Positions 6,770 to 11,879 of a stretch of 15,732 bases of DNA are shown piece by piece. Position 1 is the stretch's first letter; every line of letters begins with the position of its first letter. The notes below the pieces were generated by a model. The model had not been told where the DNA came from and searched no databases. It worked only from the letters and a program-made list of their open reading frames with translations. The position numbers and the translations under genes are program-made. The stretch is from Methanoregulaceae archaeon (GTDB taxonomy: Archaea; Halobacteriota; Methanomicrobia; Methanomicrobiales; Methanospirillaceae), in assembly GCA_025453715.1 (NCBI GenBank), contig JALOPT010000028.1:1-15732 (forward strand), written 5' to 3'.

Positions 6770-7072
6770 TTATTCCCTGGTCATATAGAGTTTTAATATT
6801 CCGTTGCAGGAATTGCAGATATAGTATTCGTTGGTGAAGCAGGAGTTGCATACCCATCTCCCGCAGAGGCTGCACTGACGCAGTTCCTCGACAGGAAATG
6901 TGGAGTTGCAGAGGTCACAGTAGTGCCTCCCAAAACTACCCGGTACTTTTGTTGGCAGCTCCCCCTGTTCCCTGAGCGGTTTTATCTCCTTTTTCAGTTC
7001 AAAGTAGGTATTATTCTTACCTGCCTGTTCGGGCTTATTTGTTCTTTGAGAGCTCTTTTTCCAGATCGTCAA
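6770..7072 (-). CDS. FYVE-like treble-clef zinc protein with eight cysteines
   Basis: The C-terminal half carries four CxxC pairs: C52-C55 (CDLC), C67-C70 (CSLC), C75-C78 (CNSC) and C86-C89 (CNSC). The linking pattern CSLCGRWVCNSCF resembles cross-brace FYVE/RING-type double treble clefs binding two zinc ions. The N-terminal half is charged and probably helical (LKKEIKPLREQ). This is the last gene of the six-gene operon. The frame stays open upstream to an ATG at 7168, but that would overlap the preceding gene by about 130 bases. I prefer the TTG at 7072, which has GGAGG six bases upstream and leaves a 38-base overlap; this gives 100 residues. That Shine-Dalgarno-like run lies inside the upstream coding frame and could be fortuitous. 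A protein- or membrane-contact adaptor is a reasonable guess from the fold, not shown. Confidence 0.72.
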   Translation of the reverse strand: MTIWKKSSQRTNKPEQAGKNNTYFELKKEIKPLREQGELPTKVPGSFGRHYCDLCNSTFPVEELRQCSLCGRWVCNSCFTNEYYICNSCNGILKLYMTRE

Positions 7073-7379
7073 GCCTGTCCTCCATCCTTGACAGTGAATT
7101 GTTAATTTCCTTCTCGAAACCCTGCAATTCCGAGACCTTTGCTTCATTTTGCCCCAGTACAGGCTCATGCTGTGCCTTGAAGCGGTTGACTGCGGGTGTC
7201 CGGACGAGTGCCCATTCCGTCACCATCGATTCAAACCTGCGGTCCAGGTATTCATCGACCCGGCTCTCGACCGGTCGTGTGAGAGAGATCTTGCCCTTTG
7301 AACCCCTGAAGAAGAAATAAATGGCAATGATGATTGCGACGATCACAAGGACGGTCAATATAATTTCAAGCGGGGTCAT
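7035..7379 (-). CDS. Membrane-anchored coiled-coil protein, paralogue A (Y-[LF]-D-x9-W motif)
   Basis: The 114-residue product has an N-terminal hydrophobic helix (LEIILTVLVIVAIIIAIYFFF, about 4-24) followed by basic residues (RGSKGK), so the rest should be cytoplasmic. Residues 38-60 carry the motif VDEYLDRRFESMVTEW (Y44, D46, W56). It is shared with the products at 7376-7594 and 7596-7901 at identical Y-to-W spacing. The C-terminal 45 residues form a coiled coil (MEDRLDDLEKELSKNK). The start ATG overlaps the upstream stop in an ATGA, so translation is coupled. No known domain is recognised. The arrangement suggests a membrane-tethered version of the two soluble paralogues encoded just upstream. 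Confidence 0.85.
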   Translation of the reverse strand: MTPLEIILTVLVIVAIIIAIYFFFRGSKGKISLTRPVESRVDEYLDRRFESMVTEWALVRTPAVNRFKAQHEPVLGQNEAKVSELQGFEKEINNSLSRMEDRLDDLEKELSKNK

Positions 7380-7594
7380 CTTTTCTTCGCCTCCAGGTTC
7401 TTCGCGCGTGCTTCAAGAACCGATAATTTTGCCTCGGCATTTTTCTCGAAGGTGGCCAGTTTCGCGGCTTCGGCTGTTAGTGCATTTAACCTGGCAGAGA
7501 AATCTGCCACATCATTTTTTGTGGCGATCTGCCATTCCTCGATGAGGTATTTCATCCGCCGGTCCAGGTACTTATTCATGTACTTATCGATCAT
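7376..7594 (-). CDS. Soluble coiled-coil protein, paralogue B (Y-[LF]-D-x9-W motif)
   Basis: The 72-residue, highly charged, all-helical product begins directly with the shared motif (MNKYLDRRMKYLIEEWQIA; Y9, D11, W21). It continues as a coiled coil rich in Ala, Leu, Glu and Lys (AKLATFEKNAEAKLSVLEAR). There is no signal peptide or membrane helix. One base separates its ATG from the stop of the upstream gene, and its own stop overlaps the next start as ATGA. It is the shortest of the three paralogues and defines the minimal module of motif plus coiled coil. Function is unknown; hetero-oligomerisation with its neighbours is likely from the shared sequence and coupling. Confidence 0.82.
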   Translation of the reverse strand: MIDKYMNKYLDRRMKYLIEEWQIATKNDVADFSARLNALTAEAAKLATFEKNAEAKLSVLEARAKNLEAKKR

Positions 7595-7595
7595 C

Positions 7596-7901
7596 TTACC
7601 TGCCCTCCAGCCTCGTAATAACTGCGTCGAGTTTTGTCACCCGTTCGCTGATGATATCTTTGTGATCGTACAACTGGTTGATCTCTGCGGTGACCTTATT
7701 GACACGTCGTTCGAGGTCAAGCATGTCGTTCTCCACAAGGAGGCCCCATTCCTCGATGATTGCCTCCATATTTTTGTCAAAGTACGTGTCCAGTGACTTG
7801 TCCATCGTTGGCAGTTTCTGGTCCATGTACCCTGGAACATCCGGCAGGTTACCCCAGAATGACTGTTTCTCCTCTGCCGTCCCCTCTGCATATTCAGACA
7901 T
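7596..7901 (-). CDS. Soluble coiled-coil protein, paralogue C (Y-[LF]-D-x9-W motif)
   Basis: The 101-residue product has a 35-residue acidic, Pro/Gly-containing N-terminal extension (EEKQSFWGNLPDVPGYMDQK). The shared motif SLDTYFDKNMEAIIEEWGLL follows (Y40, D42, W52), then a C-terminal coiled coil (ISERVTKLDAVITRLEGR). No membrane segment is visible. The start ATG overlaps the upstream stop (TAATG), and the stop is followed after one base by the next ATG, so translation is tightly coupled. It aligns with paralogues A and B across the motif and helix without obvious gaps, pointing to tandem duplication followed by divergence: A gained a membrane anchor and C gained an N-terminal extension, or B lost one. 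Confidence 0.84.
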   Translation of the reverse strand: MSEYAEGTAEEKQSFWGNLPDVPGYMDQKLPTMDKSLDTYFDKNMEAIIEEWGLLVENDMLDLERRVNKVTAEINQLYDHKDIISERVTKLDAVITRLEGR

Positions 7902-8299
7902 TATTTCACCTTCTTCTCTTCGAGGTCAAGTTTCAGGATCATCCGCTCGAGTTTTGCTTCCCGGACGAGGTTTTCAAGTTTCCGGAGCCTCGCCTCGACA
8001 ATTTTCTCCTTGTGGTAGTTGTTCAGCTCGATGAGTTCGTTCTCATCTTCCAATGTACGGATTGACTGGATCTGGTCTGTGCTGAGCTTGGTGAAGGGGT
8101 GCTCCTTCGCCCGCGTGTCCAGGTCCTTTGCCAGGAGATCGAGTTTCTGTTTTTCGACTTCGATCTCCATTTTCCTGACATTACCATGGCTCCTGCGGAT
8201 AGCCCAGACTACGATGAGGATTAACAGGAGCGCAAACAGGAGGAGGATTGCGATGATGAACCAGTCTGGTGGTGCATACCAGTCCATATTATCCTCCAA
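7901..8299 (-). CDS. Single-span membrane protein with long cytoplasmic coiled coil
   Basis: The 132-residue product has a short, aromatic, acidic N-terminus (MEDNMDWYAPPDW), one hydrophobic helix (FIIAILLLFALLLILIVVWAI, about 14-34) and a basic stop-transfer segment (RRSHGNVRK). About 90 residues of charged heptad-like helix follow, with sections such as VEKQKLDLLAKDLDTRAKE, LEDENELIELNNYHKEK and LRKLENLVREAKLER. Topology is probably N-out, C-in. It lacks the Y-[LF]-D-x9-W motif of the three downstream paralogues but has the same overall plan as paralogue A, so it may be a second membrane anchor of the same assembly. Its start overlaps the end of the TrkA-C gene by 11 bases. No characterised family is recognised. 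Confidence 0.85.
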   Translation of the reverse strand: MEDNMDWYAPPDWFIIAILLLFALLLILIVVWAIRRSHGNVRKMEIEVEKQKLDLLAKDLDTRAKEHPFTKLSTDQIQSIRTLEDENELIELNNYHKEKIVEARLRKLENLVREAKLERMILKLDLEEKKVK

Positions 8300-8996
8300 T
8301 TACCTTGGTGGCCTCATCAAGAAGACTGGTCTCTCCCACGAGGTATACAATGTCCCCGCCTACCAGGACAAAGGAAGGATCGGTTGTCTGAATTGCATCT
8401 CCCCGTTGAACTGCTGCAAGGACCACCCCTGCAGGGAGTTTAATTCCTGAAAGCTGCCGGGTTCCGGAACCGGTAGGAATAGTAACTGCACGTACCTCCC
8501 CCTTGTTCGCCTTCAGTGCCTTGTCGAGAGTCGCTGCATCGGTGGGCTTGAGTTTCTTTTTTGCAGCCTCGTATGCGTTACTGAACGCAGCACTGACTGA
8601 ATGTCCTGCTTTGCCAAGGCCTGAACTGACACTTGAAGCTGCTCCGGAAGCACCGGCCTTGATTGACTCGGCTGATGTACCTTTGATGGTCTCTCCGGTT
8701 TTACTGACGCCCCCTTTGATCTGTTCGGTCATTGAGGCCTTTTTCCGTATCCTGAGCTTGGAGCCTTCACCTGCACCAAGTACTTTCAAGTCCTCTTCAC
8801 TCAGGCGGATATGGCCTGATTCGACAAGGGAGTCGGCAAATGCGGTTGCAGAAATCCATTTATCCGCATCAGGGACCCCAATCTCTATTGTTGCCCCTTC
8901 CTCGATTCCAAGGTCAGACAGGAGATCTGAATGGATCCGGGCCCTCCCCCTGCTTGGAAACGCCCGCTTTTGAGCAATGAGTTGAATTTCGTCCAT
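8289..8996 (-). CDS. CDC48-N-like barrel / TrkA-C domain protein
   Basis: The 235-residue product has three parts. Residues 1-86 resemble the double-psi barrel half of CDC48/VAT N-domains: paired strands, Gly turns, GIEEGATIEIG, and IRLSEEDLKVLGAGEGSKLRIR. Residues 88-150 form a Gly/Ala/Ser/Lys-rich stretch with imperfect 11-residue-like periodicity (TGETIKGTSAESIKAGASG) that could be a membrane-binding amphipathic helix or flexible linker. Residues 166-235 are a TrkA-C (RCK-C) domain: GEVRAVTIPTGSGTRQLSG, LPAGVVLAAVQRGDAI, and VLVGGDIVYLVGE. TrkA-C domains in potassium channels and transporters bind regulatory ligands; some bacterial ones bind cyclic di-AMP. Here there is no TrkA-N nucleotide domain and no channel, so a free-standing ligand sensor is inferred. 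It is the first gene of the six-gene operon, with a strong TATA box 25-31 bases ahead. Confidence 0.85.
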   Translation of the reverse strand: MDEIQLIAQKRAFPSRGRARIHSDLLSDLGIEEGATIEIGVPDADKWISATAFADSLVESGHIRLSEEDLKVLGAGEGSKLRIRKKASMTEQIKGGVSKTGETIKGTSAESIKAGASGAASSVSSGLGKAGHSVSAAFSNAYEAAKKKLKPTDAATLDKALKANKGEVRAVTIPTGSGTRQLSGIKLPAGVVLAAVQRGDAIQTTDPSFVLVGGDIVYLVGETSLLDEATKVIGG

Positions 8997-9020
8997 GTGA
9001 AGTAAGACTCTCCTGAACCG

Positions 9021-9030
9021 TATATACTTT
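9021..9030 (-). promoter_or_regulatory. TATA box of the six-gene operon
   Basis: AAAGTATATA on the minus strand lies 25-34 bases before the ATG at 8996. It predicts a leaderless or very short-leader message for the first gene. No comparably good box was noticed inside the operon. Confidence 0.55.
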
Positions 9031-9168
9031 TCGAGAATCCTTCCAATCCCCCGACTCCATTACCTTTTCCGTCTGGAACGAACGGGATAACAATGATAAA
9101 AACACCCGGTTGCTAAAGTGCCTAATGGACAATGTATGGTCCTATACTGTGAAATACCAGGGGAAGTG

Positions 9169-10065
9169 TCATACCCCTTTTATTACGATGATTTCCGGGG
9201 ATGCAAACGCCCTGAGCTGGATATTAAGGTTGGAGGTACCGATACCCCGTGTGATATACGTGGTTGTCCGCCCCGAATCAAACCTGCCTCCCAGCTCCAG
9301 CATACCCCCGGGAACCAGCTTATCAAGGCCTGGAGGAAAAAACTGGCCCCCATGTGTGTGGCCTGCAAGGATGAGGTCCGCATTCCAGTTGCCCCGGCAT
9401 TTCGGCTCATGGACCATGTAAATGGTAAAATCATTATTCTCCGGAATTACCGGAGGGTCTGCCATACCCGCCCAGCAGTCATCGATTCCTACCAGTATTA
9501 CCTTCGTACCGTTTATGTTCAGTTCCCGGAATTCGTTTCGTAATACCCGGACATTATTGTCCGTAAGGGTGTGTGTCAGATTATCAGCATACGATGTATT
9601 TGCAGATTCGTCCGTGAATACTTCCTTTTCCCGTGTATTTTCGGTATGGCTGAAGGATGCCTCTTCCGACATCTTCCTGATACGTGCAAGGGAATTATCT
9701 CCGGACTGGTAATCATGGTTCCCCAGCACAGCATATACCGGGGCATTAATGCCCTTCCAGACCTCATGGGCCTCGTAATTCTCCTCATTCCGGTAGGCGA
9801 AATCACCCCCGATCAGGACGAGGGACGGGTGGAGTGAATTAATTCTCCCGACAATCGCTTTTATATATTCCAGGTTGTCCGTCCGGAGGTGGGGGTCTGC
9901 AATAAAGATAATTACTGCATCCGGAGCCCCCTGCTTCTCAAGAATGGTAACTTCAGCTGTGTTTCCTTCCATGAACATGTACCCGCCAAACGCTGTAGCC
10001 AGACCTGCAAGGATAACAATACTGAAATAAAACCCGGTACGGTAACGGGGGAGTTTTAGCGTCAT
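9169..10065 (-). CDS. Membrane-anchored calcineurin-like metallophosphoesterase (YaeI-type)
   Basis: The 298-residue product has one N-terminal hydrophobic helix (YFSIVILAGLATAFGGYMF, about 13-31), so the catalytic domain is membrane-tethered. The metal-binding signatures are complete: D57-x-H59 (IADPHLR), G86-G87-D88 (IGGDFAYR), G115-N116-H117-D118, H219 (YMVHEP), and G235-H236-T237-H238-G239-G240-Q241. This set defines the dinuclear metallophosphatases; the GHTHGGQ form is typical of the YaeI/YkuE branch, whose members act on phosphodiester or pyrophosphate bonds, often in lipids. The substrate here cannot be read. Residues about 132-168 are a polar insertion (SHTENTREKEVFTDESANT) between the GNHD motif and the next strand. 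The start ATG at 10065 precedes a basic stretch (KLPRYR) that sets N-in topology. The UbiA gene is divergent across a 315-base gap. Confidence 0.9.
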   Translation of the reverse strand: MTLKLPRYRTGFYFSIVILAGLATAFGGYMFMEGNTAEVTILEKQGAPDAVIIFIADPHLRTDNLEYIKAIVGRINSLHPSLVLIGGDFAYRNEENYEAHEVWKGINAPVYAVLGNHDYQSGDNSLARIRKMSEEASFSHTENTREKEVFTDESANTSYADNLTHTLTDNNVRVLRNEFRELNINGTKVILVGIDDCWAGMADPPVIPENNDFTIYMVHEPKCRGNWNADLILAGHTHGGQFFPPGLDKLVPGGMLELGGRFDSGRTTTYITRGIGTSNLNIQLRAFASPEIIVIKGV

Positions 10066-10173
10066 GGAAAATATTACTACCAGCTCAATATCCCTCGTCG
10101 TTCATATTCATTCTGTTTGTACCTAATTCCCTGAAGCCCGGGTATGTGTTAAATACCGCTCTGAAAGGGAAAT

Positions 10174-10193
10174 ATGTCATATATCTGTGACAT
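10174..10193. promoter_or_regulatory. Dyad ATGTCA-N8-TGACAT
   Basis: Perfect 6-bp arms are separated by eight bases, a spacing fitting one helical turn between half-sites. It lies upstream of the TATA-like stretch of the metallophosphoesterase gene, where archaeal activator or repressor sites are found. It is a candidate operator only. Confidence 0.3.
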
Positions 10194-10276
10194 GTTCACC
10201 TTTTTCCTGGACTTCAGCGCGGAATGAGCTGTTTTCATGTGAACCATTTCGAAGAATAAAGGGTGTATCAACCGGA

Positions 10277-10319
10277 ACAGTTACGTGCAACAGATCCGTT
10301 CTTTGTTGACCGTAACTGT
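10277..10319. repeat. Strong two-tier hairpin upstream of the UbiA gene
   Basis: ACAGTTACG (10277-10285) pairs perfectly with CGTAACTGT (10311-10319). Inside it CAACA (10288-10292) pairs with TGTTG (10304-10308), with a symmetric 2x2 internal loop between the stems and an 11-base apical loop. A second small palindrome, ATGCCC-C-GGGCAT, follows at 10325-10337. The element could be a structured RNA, a terminator or a protein-binding dyad. Confidence 0.5.
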
Positions 10320-10380
10320 CACGAATGCCCCGGGCATCTGATAATTAAGGATATTAATTACCACGACCAAATAATACCCG

Positions 10381-11277
10381 ATGAACAGGAAAATCCGGGC
10401 ATATATTGACCTTCTACGGCTGCAGTTCTTTTTTGCATGGCCGCTCCTGTTCAGTTCAGGATACCTCCTGGCCACTTCAGTATATGGCGGATTTTCATGG
10501 CCTGCCCTGATACAGGTTGCCCTGATCGGCTTTTTCGGGTTCGAGGCAGGCTTTGTCCTGAATGACTATGTAGACCGGAATTATGACAAATTTGATATCG
10601 AACAGGACCGGCTGACAAAATACTGGCGGGTTTTCGGGAGCCGGCCTGTTTCAGAAGGACTCATCTCCCCGCGGGATGCTCTTGTTTTATTTTTACTTCT
10701 TGTGGCGATAACGACAGGGCTCATCGTTACCCTACCCTACCCGAATTCACTATTTGTCCTCGGAATTATGCTCGTGTGTTACGTACTCGAGGTCTTTTAC
10801 CAGGTTAAAAAACGAAAGGAACGAATGCCGGTCGCCCAGCTTGCAGGGCGTATCGATTTTGCCCTCTTTCCTGTTGCCGGATATCTCTGTGCAGGCTCCC
10901 CGGATAGCACGGCCCTCATGTATTTTGCTTTCTTTTACCCGTTTGCAATAGCGCATCTTGGAGCAAACGACCTCATTGATGTAAATAACGACCGTGCACG
11001 GCGTATGAATACCATCACCACCATGTACGGTGAAAGCGGGACTGCCTACTGGATTGCAGGCTTTAGCGTGGCAAATATAATCATGGGTTTCCTGTTCATG
11101 ACGCAACTTGGATGGATTGCCCGCGTGGGGATTGTCCTTGGCATGGGGCTGCTTACTGTTGCGAATATTGCCATATTAAAATACCAGACCCCTGATGCCT
11201 GCCTGAAGGTACTTCCCCTGTTTCATGTAACGATGCTGATTTATGCAGGTTCCATCGCGCTCAATTCAGTATTATAA
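10381..11277 (+). CDS. UbiA-family prenyltransferase
   Basis: The 298-residue product is hydrophobic, with about eight to nine membrane helices. The first Asp-rich motif is N61-D62-x2-D65-x3-D69 (NDYVDRNYDKFDIEQDR), and the loop after it has SRPVSEGLISPRDA, matching the usual RP(L/V)xxGxIS. The second Asp-rich motif is D197-x2-D200-x3-D204 (NDLIDVNNDRARRMNTI), slightly unlike the usual DxxGDRxxGxxTL. These motifs bind Mg-prenyl diphosphate. The family transfers isoprenoid chains to an aromatic or polar acceptor inside the membrane. In archaea, members include digeranylgeranylglyceryl phosphate synthase for lipid synthesis, but several paralogues exist and the acceptor cannot be assigned here. 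It appears monocistronic, flanked by hairpin-rich non-coding DNA on both sides. The ATG at 10381 precedes a basic stretch that suits N-in topology; no strong ribosome-binding site is seen. Confidence 0.9.
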   Translation: MNRKIRAYIDLLRLQFFFAWPLLFSSGYLLATSVYGGFSWPALIQVALIGFFGFEAGFVLNDYVDRNYDKFDIEQDRLTKYWRVFGSRPVSEGLISPRDALVLFLLLVAITTGLIVTLPYPNSLFVLGIMLVCYVLEVFYQVKKRKERMPVAQLAGRIDFALFPVAGYLCAGSPDSTALMYFAFFYPFAIAHLGANDLIDVNNDRARRMNTITTMYGESGTAYWIAGFSVANIIMGFLFMTQLGWIARVGIVLGMGLLTVANIAILKYQTPDACLKVLPLFHVTMLIYAGSIALNSVL

Positions 11278-11590
11278 CAATTTTTGGTGATTAATCAACA
11301 AACGCCACCCAATTTTTTCTTGGCTCGTAACATAGTAAGAATTGTAGAATATGACGCTATTAGGGGCATTGCCCCCGCCGTTACGGTATCCCCCCATGGG
11401 AGAGTTCCCGGACCGTTGAACGGTCTCATGATGAAAGGATTACCTAAACCGGATACAATTCTCTCCTGATTTAATGAACAAAAAATGAATTGTGGTTGTT
11501 CAAACTGATGATCCCCTGAATTTTAATTGCGGTGTGCTCCCGGGACCATTCAGGTAATCAATCGTTTTCTCTTAACCTGGGATTGTCGAT
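11278..11590. other. Inverted-repeat-rich intergenic stretch after the UbiA gene
   Basis: I see no convincing gene here; the short frame at 11284-11469 looks non-coding. Perfect inverted repeats crowd the stretch: TGATTAATCA (11288-11297), GACCGTT-G-AACGGTC (11411-11425), TGAACAA (11475-11481) with TTGTTCA (11496-11502), and CCTGAAT (11515-11521) with ATTCAGG (11548-11554). One or more may serve as the 3' end of the UbiA message. The rest could be structured RNA or mobile-element debris. Confidence 0.4.
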
Positions 11591-11597
11591 AACAAAT

Positions 11598-11605
11598 TAT
11601 ATATA
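11598..11605 (+). promoter_or_regulatory. Strong TATA box of the decarboxylase operon
   Basis: TATATATA in an A+T-rich context (AACAAATTATATATAGAG) predicts a transcript start near 11627. The next large gene begins at 11880, so the message would have an unusually long leader of about 250 bases. Confidence 0.6.
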
Positions 11606-11611
11606 GAGTTT

Positions 11612-11633
11612 TGACGAAAGCCTCTCTTCGTCA
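11612..11633. promoter_or_regulatory. Dyad TGACGAA-N8-TTCGTCA at the predicted transcript start
   Basis: Perfect 7-bp arms with an 8-base spacer start six bases after the TATA box and span the predicted transcript start. This position suits a repressor operator controlling the decarboxylase operon. Confidence 0.45.
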
Positions 11634-11678
11634 GGGGCCAGGGAATGTGTCCGGCCAGATACAACGTTTTCAGCCCGC

Positions 11679-11810
11679 ATGCCTGGAAAAGACTCCGGTG
11701 TCCCCGGGATGAAAAAAATAACCTATTGCCCCGAATGCCATATTCGTGGTCGCGGACGGAGTTCGGAATATGAATGTTCATACAGGAGTGGTATTGTTGA
11801 AAACATGTAA
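11679..11810 (+). CDS. Possible short leader ORF with CxxC motif (43 residues)
   Basis: The frame runs from ATG 11679 (or ATG 11709, 33 residues) to TAA 11808-11810. It reads MPGKDSGVPGMKKITYCPEC, then a basic stretch HIRGRGRSSEYECSYRSGI, and ends VENM. It contains one CPEC knuckle and one further Cys, short of a full zinc site. It lies wholly inside the long leader of the decarboxylase operon, 69 bases ahead of the decarboxylase ATG. It may be a leader peptide, a truncated zinc-ribbon gene or chance. No strong ribosome-binding site is visible. Confidence 0.3.
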   Translation: MPGKDSGVPGMKKITYCPECHIRGRGRSSEYECSYRSGIVENM

Positions 11811-11879
11811 CCGCGGGGCAGTCAAAGGATCTTTCCAATTTCGTTTTGAATCGCTCATATCTGAGCCGGGGTGGGATAT

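Larger units (their letters stand above)
10066..10380. other. Divergent intergenic region between metallophosphoesterase and UbiA genes
   Basis: No credible gene is visible in these 315 bases. They hold a dyad at 10174-10193, a two-tier hairpin at 10277-10319, a small palindrome at 10325-10337, and A+T-rich stretches at both ends that could serve the divergent promoters: TATTTAA near 10151-10157 for the minus gene and ATATTAATTA near 10351-10360 for the plus gene. Confidence 0.5.

Noticed and set aside
7073..7168. N-terminal extension of the zinc protein to ATG 7168
   Set aside because: It would overlap the upstream coiled-coil gene by over 130 bases and has a basic composition typical of an off-frame translation.
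11284..11469. 61-codon plus-strand frame after the UbiA gene
   Set aside because: No domain, weak composition, and it runs through several inverted repeats; more likely non-coding.
11572..11838. 88-codon minus-strand frame opposite the decarboxylase leader
   Set aside because: No recognisable features; it crosses the strong plus-strand promoter and the short Cys-containing frame.
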